From: VRUE01 sp963717375
GTDB lineage: Bacteria > Actinomycetota > Thermoleophilia > Solirubrobacterales > 70-9
Reading direction: 5' to 3'
Assembly (NCBI GenBank): GCA_963717375.1
Contig: OY970329.1
Location: forward strand, 186,001-250,000
Length of the DNA stretch: 64,000 nt
The position numbers and the translations under genes were made by a program. The notes below the pieces were generated by a model that saw only the letters and a program-made list of their open reading frames with translations, was not told the origin of the DNA and did not search any database. Below, piece by piece: positions 41,387 to 50,110 of the stretch (position 1 is its first letter; each line of letters starts with the position of its first letter).

Positions 41387-43641
41387 TGCCGAAAAAACGG
41401 GTTCACGAGATCGCCAAAGCGCAAGGGCTTGAGAGCAAAGATGTCCTCGCCGCGCTTAAAAACGCTGGAATCGAGGCTAAAGCTGCTGCTTCCAGCGTTG
41501 ATGAGACAGCTGCGCTGAAGGCGATCCAGGCGGCGAAGGGAAACGGCGGAGCCGCTACGGCGACCGACGCCAAGCCCGCGCCCCCGGCCGCCGCGCCGCA
41601 GCAGCAGAAAGCCGCCCCGGCGCCCAAGCCAGCCGCCGCTAAACCCGCTCCACAGGCATCCCCGGCTTCCAAAGGTCCCGTTCGCCCAGCCGGCAAACCT
41701 GCCGCTGGCGGCGGCGGAGGTGGCGGCGCCGGAAAAAAGCGCCGCGTAGTGATCGATTCTCAGGCTGCCCGTCGTGACCAGATGGGTGGGCCGCCGCCCC
41801 AGCGTCCACCTCGCAGGCGTGGCGGCAGGCGCCGCCGGCCTTTGCTGGAGGAGCCGCCGCCGAAAGCCGCTGAGGTCGAGCCCGAGGCGACCAAGGTTCC
41901 CTCCGGGGCAACCGTGCGCGAGGTCGCCGAGCTGCTCGGGCTGGGCAGCGCCGAGGTGATCAAGAAGCTGATGACGATGGGGGAGATGGCGACCCTCACC
42001 CAGACCCTGACCGACGAGTCGATCTCGGCGATTGCCGATGAGTACGACCGCAAGCTGGAAATCGTCACCGCCGCCGATGAGGAACCGGAGGAGCCCGAGT
42101 TCGAGGACACCGACGAGGAGCTCGCCGACCGGCCGCCCGTGGTCACGATCATGGGCCACGTCGACCACGGCAAGACCTCGCTGCTCGACGCGATCCGCGA
42201 GACCGAGGTGGCCGCGGGCGAGGCCGGCGGCATCACTCAGCACATCGGCGCCTACCAGGTCCACCACGCCGAGAAGACGATCACCTTCCTGGACACCCCC
42301 GGCCACGCCGCCTTCACCGCGATGCGCGCCCGCGGCGCCAAGGTCACCGATATCGCCGTGGTCGTGGTCGCTGCCGACGATGGCGTCATGCCGCAGACCA
42401 AAGAGGCGATCGACCACGCTCGCGCCGCCGACGTGCCGATCCTGATCGCGGTCAACAAGATCGACAAGGAGGGCGCCCAGCCCGACCGCGTCCGCAACGA
42501 GCTCGCCGCCGACGGGCTCACCCCCGAGGACTGGGGCGGGGAAACGGTCTACGTCGACGTCTCCGCCAAGACCCACGAAGGTCTCGACAAGCTGCTCGAG
42601 ATGATCCTGCTCGTCACCGAGCTGGAGGAACTCGGCGCCAACCCCGACGCTCCCGCCTCGGGCACCGTGGTCGAGTCCCAGCTCGACCCGGGCCGCGGCC
42701 CCGTGGTCACGATCCTGGTCCAGCGCGGCACGCTCAGCGTCGGCGACTCGCTGGTCGCCGGGCCGCAATGGGGCCGGGTGCGGGCGATGCACGACTTCAC
42801 CGGCAAACGGGTGCAGAGCGCCGGACCGGGCATGCCGGTTGAGGTACTCGGCTTCGACGGCGTTGCCGACGCCGGTGAGTTCGTCCACGCGGTGGAGAAC
42901 GACCGGCGTGCCCGCCAGGAAGCCCAGGAGCGCGCCAACCGGCTCAAGACCGAGGCCCTGGCCCGCCGCCAGGCCCGCAAGGTCAGCCTCGAGGAGGTCT
43001 TCTCGCGGGTCCAGGAGGGCGACATCAAGGAGCTCAACATCGTGCTCAAGGCCGATGTCGCCGGCTCGCTGGAGGCACTGCAGGACGAGATCGCCAAGGT
43101 CCCCCAGGAGCAGGTCGGGATCAACATCATCCACTCGCAGACCGGCGGCATCAACGAGTCCGACGTGATGCTGGCCTCGGCCTCCGACGCGATCATCATC
43201 GGCTTCAACGTGCGGCCGCTGGCCGACGCGCGAAAGGCCGGCGAGCGCGAGGGCGTCGACATCCGCACCTACTCGGTCATCTACAAAATCACCGAAGACC
43301 TGCGCAACGCGATGGAGGGCATGCTGGAGGCGGTCGAGGTCGAGGAGACGCTCGGCGAGGCCGAGGTCAAACAGACCTTCAAGGCCTCCAAGGTCGGCCG
43401 CATCGCCGGGTGCATCGTCACCGAAGGCAAAGTCGCCCGCGATGCCAGCGTCCGCCTGATTCGCGAAGGCACGGTCATCTGGGACGGCAAACTCGGCTCC
43501 CTGCGCCGCTTCAAAGACAACGTGCAGGAAGTCGAGGAGGGTCAGGAGTGCGGCATCGTCCTCGACGGCTACGCTGACGTCAAGGAGGGGGACATGCTCG
43601 AGTTCTACAAGACAAAGCAGGTCGAGCAGACGCTGGATTAG
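41386..43641 (+). CDS. infB: Translation initiation factor IF-2
   Basis: A protein of 751 residues. N-terminal IF2N-type helices (KRVHEIAKAQGLESKDVLAAL), a long Ala/Pro/Gly linker, a second IF2N (REVAELLGLGSAEVIKKLM), then the GTPase: G1 GHVDHGKTS near 255, FLDTPGHAAF and NKID. Domains II-IV follow to residue 751. IF-2 places fMet-tRNA on the 30S subunit. GTG 41386 overlaps the nusA TAG by one base. Most of the length and all GTPase motifs are normal. Confidence 0.97.
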   Translation: MPKKRVHEIAKAQGLESKDVLAALKNAGIEAKAAASSVDETAALKAIQAAKGNGGAATATDAKPAPPAAAPQQQKAAPAPKPAAAKPAPQASPASKGPVRPAGKPAAGGGGGGGAGKKRRVVIDSQAARRDQMGGPPPQRPPRRRGGRRRRPLLEEPPPKAAEVEPEATKVPSGATVREVAELLGLGSAEVIKKLMTMGEMATLTQTLTDESISAIADEYDRKLEIVTAADEEPEEPEFEDTDEELADRPPVVTIMGHVDHGKTSLLDAIRETEVAAGEAGGITQHIGAYQVHHAEKTITFLDTPGHAAFTAMRARGAKVTDIAVVVVAADDGVMPQTKEAIDHARAADVPILIAVNKIDKEGAQPDRVRNELAADGLTPEDWGGETVYVDVSAKTHEGLDKLLEMILLVTELEELGANPDAPASGTVVESQLDPGRGPVVTILVQRGTLSVGDSLVAGPQWGRVRAMHDFTGKRVQSAGPGMPVEVLGFDGVADAGEFVHAVENDRRARQEAQERANRLKTEALARRQARKVSLEEVFSRVQEGDIKELNIVLKADVAGSLEALQDEIAKVPQEQVGINIIHSQTGGINESDVMLASASDAIIIGFNVRPLADARKAGEREGVDIRTYSVIYKITEDLRNAMEGMLEAVEVEETLGEAEVKQTFKASKVGRIAGCIVTEGKVARDASVRLIREGTVIWDGKLGSLRRFKDNVQEVEEGQECGIVLDGYADVKEGDMLEFYKTKQVEQTLD

Positions 43642-43642
43642 G

Positions 43643-43978
43643 ATGGCCACGCCTCGCATGCGCCGCATCAACGAGGTGCTTCGCGAGGTGGTAGGCGCAG
43701 CCATCTCCGAGCTCAGCGACCCCCGTATTGGCTTCGTAACCGTGACCTCGGTTGAGACCAGCCCCGATCTACGCGCCGCCAAGGTGTACGTCAGCGTGCT
43801 CGGAACCGAGGAGGAGCGCGAGGCGACCATGACCGGCTTGACCTCGTCGCACGGAGTGCTACAAGCGAAGATCGCCGCCGAGACCAGAATGAAGCGCACC
43901 CCGACCCTTTCCTTCCACTACGACGAGACGGTTGAGCAGGGCATGCGGATTTCGAAGCTGCTCGAGGAGGAAGAGTGA
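43643..43978 (+). CDS. rbfA: Ribosome-binding factor A
   Basis: A protein of 111 residues with the KH-type fold of RbfA: MRRINEVLREVVGAAISELSDPRIGFVTVT, SPDLRAAKVYVSVLG and RMKRTPTLSFHYDETVEQGMRI. It binds 16S rRNA helix 1 during late 30S maturation. ATG 43643 follows the infB stop by 1 bp; the end overlaps the next gene (GTGA). Confidence 0.95.
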   Translation: MATPRMRRINEVLREVVGAAISELSDPRIGFVTVTSVETSPDLRAAKVYVSVLGTEEEREATMTGLTSSHGVLQAKIAAETRMKRTPTLSFHYDETVEQGMRISKLLEEEE

Positions 43979-44979
43979 GCGAGGCCGCCGGCGTCGCCAC
44001 CGTCGGGATTGAGCAGATGGCGGCCGAGCTGCGCTCGCGCGAGCGTTTTCTGCTCACCGCCCACGAGGGTCCCGACGGCGACGCCCTCGGCTCCCTGCTG
44101 GGAATGCATCACCTGCTCGGGGCGCTCGGCAAGGACTCGGTGATGTTCATGGCGGCGAAGGAGTTCCCGCTGCCGATCGAGTACCGCTTCCTGCCCTTGG
44201 AGGAGGTCTTTCACGAGCCGCCGGCGGACATGGCCGACCGCACCGTGGTCTTCCTCGACTGCGGCAACATCGACCGCATGCCGGTCGAGTTCCTCAGCGA
44301 GGGGGACAACTTTCGCATCAACATCGACCACCACCACGACAACACGCTCTTCGGCGATGTCAACCTGGTCGAAACCACCGCTTCCTCGACCGCGGAGATC
44401 GTCTACGAGCTCGCGATCGCGCTCGGCGTCACGATCACGCCGGAGATCGCCTCGGCCCTCTACGTCGGCCTGATCACCGACACCGGCAAGTTCATGTACG
44501 AGAACACCAACGCTCGTACGCATCGCATCGCCGCCGACCTGATCGACGCCGGCGTCGCCGTCGACGAGACCTACCGGCGCCTCTACGAGCACGTGCCGAT
44601 CGAGAAGCTGCAGCTGCTTTCCCGCGCCCTCGAGGGAATCCGGCGCTACTGCGGTGAGCGGCTGATCGTCTCCTACATCACCGACGCCGACTACGAGGCA
44701 AGCGGGGCCGGCGCCGAGATGACCGAGGGGATCATCGATCACCTCCGCTCAATCGAGGGCTCGAAGGTGGCGGCCCTGATCCGCGACCAGGGCGATCGCG
44801 GCCGCGCCGCCCGCAAGGTCAGCCTGCGTTCCAGCGGTGGTGAGATCGACGTCTCGGCGATGGCCCGCGTGCACGGGGGAGGGGGGCACAAACGCGCCGC
44901 CGGCTTCTCCACCGACCTCGAGCTCGATCAGCTGGTCAGCTTCCTCTGCGGTGAGGTCACCGCCCAGCTCGGCCCCTGA
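43975..44979 (+). CDS. nrnA: DHH/DHHA1 phosphoesterase (NrnA-like oligoribonuclease/pAp phosphatase)
   Basis: A protein of 334 residues. HEGPDGDALGSLLGMHHLL, FLDCGNIDRM, INIDHHHDNTLFGD and GLITDTGKFMYENT are the metal motifs of the DHH domain; the DHHA1 domain ends with HGGGGHKRAAGF. NrnA degrades short RNAs and 3'-phosphoadenosine phosphate. GTG 43975 overlaps rbfA. The rbfA-nrnA-truB order is widespread. Confidence 0.93.
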   Translation: MSEAAGVATVGIEQMAAELRSRERFLLTAHEGPDGDALGSLLGMHHLLGALGKDSVMFMAAKEFPLPIEYRFLPLEEVFHEPPADMADRTVVFLDCGNIDRMPVEFLSEGDNFRINIDHHHDNTLFGDVNLVETTASSTAEIVYELAIALGVTITPEIASALYVGLITDTGKFMYENTNARTHRIAADLIDAGVAVDETYRRLYEHVPIEKLQLLSRALEGIRRYCGERLIVSYITDADYEASGAGAEMTEGIIDHLRSIEGSKVAALIRDQGDRGRAARKVSLRSSGGEIDVSAMARVHGGGGHKRAAGFSTDLELDQLVSFLCGEVTAQLGP

Positions 44980-44980
44980 G

Positions 44981-45631
44981 ATGGCGGCCGGGGGCGAGGG
45001 CGCCGTGCTGCTCTGCGACAAGCCGGCCGGGATAACCTCCCACGACATGGTGCTGGCGGTACGGCGAGAGCGCGGGTGCAAGGCGGGCCACGCCGGCACG
45101 CTCGACCCCTTCGCGACCGGCCTCCTTCTCGTCATGCTGGGACGGGCCACCCGCCTGCAACGTTTCCTCACTGGACTGCCGAAGACTTATGTCGCCAGGG
45201 CGCGGCTGGGCTGGCGCTCGAGTACCGGCGACCCCGACGGCGAGCTGACCGAGACGGGCCGCGTTCCGAACTCACTTGCGCTGCCCACCGGCCGGGTGCG
45301 CCAGCGTGTGCCGATGACCTCCGCGGTGCGGGTCGGTGGCGAGCGCCTCTACCGCAAGGCGCACCGAGGGGAAACGGTCGAAACGCCGGAACGCGAGGTC
45401 GAGGTCTACCGCGCTGAGCTGCTCGAGGGCGGCGCCGAGAACGCCGAATACGAGATCGAGTGCTCGACCGGGACCTACATCCGCACCCTGCTCGAGACGC
45501 TCGACGACGCCTACTGCGAGCAGCTGCGCCGCACCGCAATCGGCCCATTCGGGATCGAGAACGCCGGCGAGGAGTTGTCCTTGGAGCGAGTCGCAGAACT
45601 GGTCCCAGCCACCGCAGAGGCCCTACGATGA
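44981..45631 (+). CDS. truB: tRNA pseudouridine(55) synthase
   Basis: A protein of 216 residues that makes pseudouridine 55 in the T loop. Motif KPAGITSHDMV, then GHAGTLDPFATGLL with the catalytic D42, KTYVARARLGWRSSTGD and STGTYIRTL. It is shorter than the roughly 300-residue form, lacking a full C-terminal PUA domain. ATG 44981 follows the nrnA stop by 1 bp; a longer frame into nrnA was rejected. The stop overlaps a 21-codon ORF (ATGA). Confidence 0.94.
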   Translation: MAAGGEGAVLLCDKPAGITSHDMVLAVRRERGCKAGHAGTLDPFATGLLLVMLGRATRLQRFLTGLPKTYVARARLGWRSSTGDPDGELTETGRVPNSLALPTGRVRQRVPMTSAVRVGGERLYRKAHRGETVETPEREVEVYRAELLEGGAENAEYEIECSTGTYIRTLLETLDDAYCEQLRRTAIGPFGIENAGEELSLERVAELVPATAEALR

Positions 45632-45693
45632 GCTCCCGGTGCGCCTTTTGCGGTCTATGCCCACATAAAGCGCACCGGAAGGGGTTGCTGTGA
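45628..45693 (+). CDS. 21-residue Cys/His-rich small ORF bridging truB and ribF
   Basis: ATG 45628 overlaps the truB stop (ATGA). Its TGA (45691-45693) overlaps the ribF GTG (GTGA), so the two overlap signals used across this operon are both met. The peptide has CAFCGLC followed by HKAHRK, a possible metal-binding CxxCxxC/HxxH arrangement. It overlaps a strong hairpin (45636-45678). It may be a coupling relay or leader peptide that carries ribosomes through the hairpin to ribF, or simply chance; no homology is recognised. Confidence 0.45.
   Translation: MSSRCAFCGLCPHKAHRKGLL
45636..45678 (+). promoter_or_regulatory. Hairpin between truB and ribF
   Basis: CCGGTGCGC (45636-45644) pairs perfectly with GCGCACCGG (45670-45678), and TTT/AAA extends it with a bulged C. 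The 3' arm ends just before the ribF Shine-Dalgarno GGAAGGGG. The hairpin could tune ribF translation or RNA stability. No T tract follows, so it is not an intrinsic terminator. Confidence 0.6.
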
Positions 45694-46577
45694 GCATCCA
45701 GGTCACATCTCTGCCTGACGCCCAGCCGCGGCCCCGGCACGTCGCGATCGGGACCTTCGACGGCGTCCACCGCGGTCACCAGGCGGTGATCGACGATGCC
45801 GACACGGTTCTCACCTTCGACCCGCACCCGCTCGAGATCCTGCACCCGGCGGCGCTGCCGAAGCTGATCATGCCCTTCGGGGTCAAGCGCGACGTGATCG
45901 AGGGGCTCGGCGTGCGCGAGCTGGTCGTGATCCCCTTCGACCGTGAGTTTGCCCAGCGCAGTGCCGAGGAATTCATCGAGGGAGTTCTGGTCGAGCGGCT
46001 CGGCGCCGAGAAGGTCTCGGTCGGGGAGAACTTCCGCTTCGGCGCCAAGGCCAAAGGCGATCCCGCGATGCTGGCCGCGCACTCCCAGTTCGAGACCCGG
46101 GTTGTGCCGCTGGTCGAGGTCGACGGTGAGACGGTCTCCTCGACCCGAATCAGGGCGCTGGTTGCCGCCGGCGATATGGAGGGTGCCCGGCATTGCCTCG
46201 GCGCCCCCTTCATGGTCGAGGGCGAAGTGGTCAGCGGCGACCAACGCGGCCGCGAGCTGGGCTTCCCAACCGCCAACATCGTTCCCGACGACCGCCTCGC
46301 GATCCCGGGCCACGGCGTCTACGCCGCCTTTGCCAACGGCGTTCCCGCCGCTGTCAACGTTGGCGTGCGCCCGACCTTCGAGACCGGCCGCGGCGTCTTG
46401 ATCGAGACCTACCTGATCGACTTCGAGGGCGATCTGTACGGCACGGACCTGCGCGTCGCCTTCGTCGCCCGCCTGCGCGGCGAGAAACGCTTCGCCAGCG
46501 TCGAGGAGCTGATCACCCAGATGCGCGTCGATGTCGAGGATGCGAAGCAGGTCTGTGCTAGCTTCCAGCGGCCGTGA
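45690..46577 (+). CDS. ribF: Bifunctional riboflavin kinase/FAD synthetase
   Basis: A protein of 295 residues. The N-terminal FAD synthetase module has AIGTFDGVHRGHQ, NFRFGAKAKGD and VSSTRIR. The C-terminal kinase has GRELGFPTANI, NVGVRPTF and a late IETYLIDFEGDLYG. It converts riboflavin to FMN and FAD in the cytoplasm. GTG 45690 is preceded by GGAAGGGG. The truB-ribF-rpsO order is standard. Confidence 0.95.
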   Translation: MSIQVTSLPDAQPRPRHVAIGTFDGVHRGHQAVIDDADTVLTFDPHPLEILHPAALPKLIMPFGVKRDVIEGLGVRELVVIPFDREFAQRSAEEFIEGVLVERLGAEKVSVGENFRFGAKAKGDPAMLAAHSQFETRVVPLVEVDGETVSSTRIRALVAAGDMEGARHCLGAPFMVEGEVVSGDQRGRELGFPTANIVPDDRLAIPGHGVYAAFANGVPAAVNVGVRPTFETGRGVLIETYLIDFEGDLYGTDLRVAFVARLRGEKRFASVEELITQMRVDVEDAKQVCASFQRP

Positions 46578-46608
46578 GCTCCGCCAGGGGCGCGGCACTT
46601 TTTACGAA

Positions 46609-46878
46609 ATGAGCCTGACCAAGGAGAAAAAAGAGGAGCTGATCGGCAAGTACGGTCGCGCCGATGGCGATACCGGCTCCGCCGAGGTCCAGGTCGCGCT
46701 GCTCACCGAGCGGATCAACGAACTCACCGAGCACCTGCGCACGCACGCCAAGGACCACCACTCCCGCCGCGGCCTGCTGATGCTGGTCGGCAAGCGCCGC
46801 CGCATGCTGCGTTACCTAGAGCGCCACGATCTCGAGCGCTACCGCTCGCTGGTCGCCGAACTCGGCCTGCGCCGATGA
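46609..46878 (+). CDS. rpsO: 30S ribosomal protein S15
   Basis: A protein of 89 residues with the S15 pattern: GDTGSAEVQVALLTERINELTEHLRTH, KDHHSRRGLLMLVGKRRRMLRYL and YRSLVAELGLR. It binds 16S rRNA helices 20-22. ATG 46609 gives the canonical MSLTKEKKEELI. The stop overlaps the peroxiredoxin ATG. pnp follows two genes later. Confidence 0.97.
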   Translation: MSLTKEKKEELIGKYGRADGDTGSAEVQVALLTERINELTEHLRTHAKDHHSRRGLLMLVGKRRRMLRYLERHDLERYRSLVAELGLRR

Positions 46879-47324
46879 TCGCCGCCGGGAAGCCGGCGCC
46901 CGAATTCACTCTCCGCAACCAGGACGGCGAGAAGGTGTCGCTCGCCGACTTCCGCGGCAAGAAGGTCCTGCTGGTCTTCTACCCGCTCGACTTCAGCCCG
47001 GTCTGCAGCGACCAGCTCTCGATCTACCAGGAGGTCAAGCCGGAGATCGAGGCCAAGGGCGTGACCATGGTCGGGATCAGCGTCGACAGCGGCTTCGCCC
47101 ACAAGGCCTTCCAGGAGAAGCTAGGCCTCGACACGCCGCTGCTCGCCGACTTCGAGCCCAAGGGCGAGGTCGCGCGCGCTTACGGCGCCTACATTGAGAA
47201 GGTGGGGCACGCCAACCGCTCGCTCGTCCTCGTCGACGAGGAGGGCACGGTGGCGTGGGTGCACGAGTCGCCGACGCCGCTGGAGATCCCCGGCGCCAAC
47301 CTGATCTTCGACGCGCTCTCCTGA
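46875..47324 (+). CDS. Peroxiredoxin (AhpE/Bcp-like, single Cys)
   Basis: A 149-residue thioredoxin-fold peroxidase. FYPLDFSPVCSDQL holds the peroxidatic C44, and the protein has no other Cys, so it is a one-Cys enzyme like mycobacterial AhpE and needs an external thiol. It reduces peroxides or peroxynitrite. ATG 46875 overlaps the rpsO stop. The next gene, overlapping its stop, encodes a CPHC protein that could be a redox partner (inference). Confidence 0.9.
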   Translation: MIAAGKPAPEFTLRNQDGEKVSLADFRGKKVLLVFYPLDFSPVCSDQLSIYQEVKPEIEAKGVTMVGISVDSGFAHKAFQEKLGLDTPLLADFEPKGEVARAYGAYIEKVGHANRSLVLVDEEGTVAWVHESPTPLEIPGANLIFDALS

Positions 47325-47764
47325 CGCCTGAGCTGACCAGTGCCGCGGTCCCGCCTGCCGGTCCGGAGGATCACCAGCGGGGGGTGGGGGCGCGGCTGAT
47401 CGTCTACGCCGACCTCGGCTGCCCGCACTGCGCCTCGGCCTGGGCGGAGATCTGCGAGCGCCAGGCAGCGGTCGTCTTCCGTCACTTCCCCGTTGCCAGC
47501 AAGCACCCGCGCTCTCCCGCGCTGCACGCCGCGGCCGAGGCGGCCGGCCTGCAGGACCGCTTCTTCGAGCTGGTCGACTCGCTCTACGCCGACCGCGGCC
47601 ACGTCGACGACCCGCACCTCTGGCGCCGCGCCGAGCGGCTCGGACTCGACCTCGAGCGCTTCGAGGCAGACCGCCGCTCCGACGCGGTCGCCGCCCGCGT
47701 GCGTCGCGACTTCGAGTCCGGAATCAGGGCGGGAGTCACGGGCACGCCCGCGATCTTCGCCTGA
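47321..47764 (+). CDS. DsbA-like thioredoxin-fold protein, C-terminally short
   Basis: About 147 residues. LIVYADLGCPHCASAW has the active-site C34-PH-C37, FRHFPVASKHPRSPALHAAAEAA is the typical DsbA-family helical insert, and GVTGTPAIF holds the cis-Pro loop. It stops right after this loop, so the last strands and helix of the fold (about 30-50 residues) are missing. No ATG, GTG or TTG lies just after the peroxiredoxin; a CTG at 47321 overlapping its TGA (CTGA) is the best-placed start. Alternatives are GTG 47255 (70-nt overlap) or GTG 47384, which loses aligned residues. Cytoplasmic, no signal peptide. May be a decayed or minimal oxidoreductase. Confidence 0.6.
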   Translation: MTPELTSAAVPPAGPEDHQRGVGARLIVYADLGCPHCASAWAEICERQAAVVFRHFPVASKHPRSPALHAAAEAAGLQDRFFELVDSLYADRGHVDDPHLWRRAERLGLDLERFEADRRSDAVAARVRRDFESGIRAGVTGTPAIFA

Positions 47765-47780
47765 GCCGTGCTTGTGTACT

Positions 47781-47849
47781 CTCTTTTTTGAAAGAGAACG
47801 AGAGTTCTGAAAGCAGATGGCCGCCATCCGGGCGGCCGGAGGTAGGACA
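47781..47849 (+). promoter_or_regulatory. pnp leader with two hairpins
   Basis: CTCTTT-TTTG-AAAGAG (47781-47796) and GGCCGCC-ATCCG-GGCGGCC (47819-47837) are perfect small hairpins in the 90-bp gap. The second abuts the Shine-Dalgarno GGAGGTAGG (47838 onward) 9 bp before the pnp ATG. Leader hairpins of pnp are known targets of RNase III/PNPase autoregulation in other bacteria; the same is inferred here. Confidence 0.5.
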
Positions 47850-47854
47850 ACTAA

Positions 47855-50101
47855 ATGAGCATGTTTGACGTAACCCGCGTTTCGGCGGACATCGGCGACA
47901 GCCAGATTTCCTTCGAGACCGGAAAACTCGCGAAGCAGGCGGGTGGCGCGGTCGTAGTCCAGGCCGGCGACACGATGGTGCTCTGCACCGCAACCGTCGG
48001 GAACCTTCGCGACGTGGACTTCCTTCCCCTTACCGTCGACGTCGAGGAGCGGATGTACGCCGCGGGCAAGATCCCCGGCTCGTTCTTCCGTCGCGAGGGC
48101 CGCTCCGGTGAGAAGGCGACCCTGACCGCGCGCATGATCGACCGGCCAATCCGGCCGCTGTTCCCGAAGGGCTGGCATTACGAGACCCAGCTCGTCGCGA
48201 TCCCGATGTCGGTCGACCAGGTCAACCCCTATGACATCCTCGCCATGAACGGCGCCTCCGCGGCGCTGGCGATCTCGCCAGTTCCGGTTGCCGCCCACGT
48301 CGGCGCGGTGCGGATCGGCAAGCTCGACGGCGACTTCGTCGTTAACCCCGCCGAGGAGGACCACGCCGAGCTCGATCTCGACCTGATCGTCGCCGGCACC
48401 GACGAGGCGATCCTGATGGTCGAGGCCGGCGCCAACGGCGTCACCGAGCAAGAGATCCTCGACGCGCTCGACATCGCCCACGGCGAGATCAAGAAGCTCG
48501 TCGCCGCGATGGAGGAGCTGCAGCAGAAGGCAGGCAAGGAGAAGATCGAGGTCGAGGCTCCGTCGATCGACGAGGGCCTGCTCAGCGACATCCGCTCCTC
48601 TCACGGGCAGGCGCTGGTCGACGCGATCGCCACCGAGGGCAAGCTCGAGCGCTACGAGGCGATCGACAAGGTCAAGGACGAGGTGGTCGCCAAGTACGCC
48701 CCCGAGACCGATGGAGAGACCGACGACAAGCAGGTGGCCGAAGCCAAGGCAGCCTTCGGCGCGATCGAGAAGGACACGATCCGCAAGGCGATCGCCATTG
48801 ACAAGAAGCGCCCCGACGGTCGCGCCCAGGACGAGATCCGGCCGATCGAGTGCGAGGTCGACATCTCCCCGCGCGTACACGGCTCAGCCCTGTTCACCCG
48901 CGGTGAGACCCAGATCCTCTCCAACGCCGCGCTCGGCACGACGCGCATGGACATGCGCATCGACACGCTCGGGCTGGAGACGTCGAAGAAGTTCTGGCAC
49001 CACTACAACTTCCCGCCCTTCTCGGTCGGGGAGGCTGGCTTCATGCGCGGCCCGAAGCGCCGCGACATCGGCCACGGCGCGCTCGCCGAGCGGGCGCTCG
49101 TAGCCACGATCCCGAACGAAGAGGACTTCCCCTACGTGATCCGGGTCGTCTCCGAGACGCTCGAGTCCAACGGTTCCTCCTCGATGGGCTCGGTTTGCGC
49201 ATCGTCGATGGCCCTGCAGGCCGCGGGCGTACCGGTCACCGCACCGGTCGCCGGTGTGGCGATGGGGTTGATCAAGGAGGGTGACGACTACATCGTCCTC
49301 ACCGACATCGCCGGCGTCGAGGACCACCTCGGCGACATGGACTTCAAGGTCGCCGGCACCGCGGATGGCATTACCGCGCTGCAGATGGACATCAAGATCA
49401 CCGGCGTCACCTTCGAGATCCTCACCGACGCGCTGGAGCAGGCCAACAAGGGCCGCCAGTTCATCCTCGGCAAGATGGCCGAGGCGATCGACGGTCCGCG
49501 CGAGCAGCTCTCACAGCACGCGCCCCGGATCGAGTCGATCAAGATCGATCAGGAGAAGATCGGCGCCGTGATCGGCAAGGGTGGCGAAACCATCCGCGCC
49601 CTCTGCGAGGAGTTCGAAGCCGAAATCGACGTCGAGGACGACGGCACGATCCGGATCTACGCGCCGACCGGCACGCAGGTCGAAGCCTGCGTCGCTCGCA
49701 TCCAGTCGATGACCAAGGAGGCTGAAGTCGGCGACCGTTACCAGGCCGCCAAGGTCGTAAAGACGACTACCTTCGGCGCCTTCGTCGAGCTGGTCAAGGG
49801 CACCGACGGCCTGCTGCACATCTCCAACGTCAAGCCCGGTGAGCGGGTCGACTCGGTCGACGACGTCCTCACCTCCGGCGAGGAGATCGACGTCACCGTG
49901 GTCGAGGTCGACCGCGAGCGCGGCCGCATCGGCCTGCGTCTCTCGGACGACCCCTCGGTTGCGGGCAAGACCCCGGAGGAACTGGCCTCGGTCGGTTCCG
50001 GCGACGGTGGCCCGCGCCGCAACGGCGGCGATCGTGGCGGCCGCGGCGGTGGACGCGAGGGACGCCGTCCCCGCGGCGGCGACCGCGAGCGACGCGGCTA
50101 A
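47855..50101 (+). CDS. pnp: Polyribonucleotide nucleotidyltransferase (PNPase)
   Basis: A protein of 748 residues. Two RNase PH domains separated by an alpha-helical linker; the second has RPDGRAQDEIRPIECEVD and ALFTRGETQ. A KH domain (IGAVIGKGGETIRAL) and an S1 domain (FGAFVELVKGTDGLLHISN) follow. A basic tail of Arg/Gly repeats (GGDRGGRGGGREGRRPRGG) ends the protein and may add RNA binding. It degrades RNA 3' to 5' by phosphorolysis. ATG 47855 is preceded by GGAGGTAGG. Confidence 0.97.
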   Translation: MSMFDVTRVSADIGDSQISFETGKLAKQAGGAVVVQAGDTMVLCTATVGNLRDVDFLPLTVDVEERMYAAGKIPGSFFRREGRSGEKATLTARMIDRPIRPLFPKGWHYETQLVAIPMSVDQVNPYDILAMNGASAALAISPVPVAAHVGAVRIGKLDGDFVVNPAEEDHAELDLDLIVAGTDEAILMVEAGANGVTEQEILDALDIAHGEIKKLVAAMEELQQKAGKEKIEVEAPSIDEGLLSDIRSSHGQALVDAIATEGKLERYEAIDKVKDEVVAKYAPETDGETDDKQVAEAKAAFGAIEKDTIRKAIAIDKKRPDGRAQDEIRPIECEVDISPRVHGSALFTRGETQILSNAALGTTRMDMRIDTLGLETSKKFWHHYNFPPFSVGEAGFMRGPKRRDIGHGALAERALVATIPNEEDFPYVIRVVSETLESNGSSSMGSVCASSMALQAAGVPVTAPVAGVAMGLIKEGDDYIVLTDIAGVEDHLGDMDFKVAGTADGITALQMDIKITGVTFEILTDALEQANKGRQFILGKMAEAIDGPREQLSQHAPRIESIKIDQEKIGAVIGKGGETIRALCEEFEAEIDVEDDGTIRIYAPTGTQVEACVARIQSMTKEAEVGDRYQAAKVVKTTTFGAFVELVKGTDGLLHISNVKPGERVDSVDDVLTSGEEIDVTVVEVDRERGRIGLRLSDDPSVAGKTPEELASVGSGDGGPRRNGGDRGGRGGGREGRRPRGGDRERRG

Positions 50102-50110
50102 GCACGAGCA

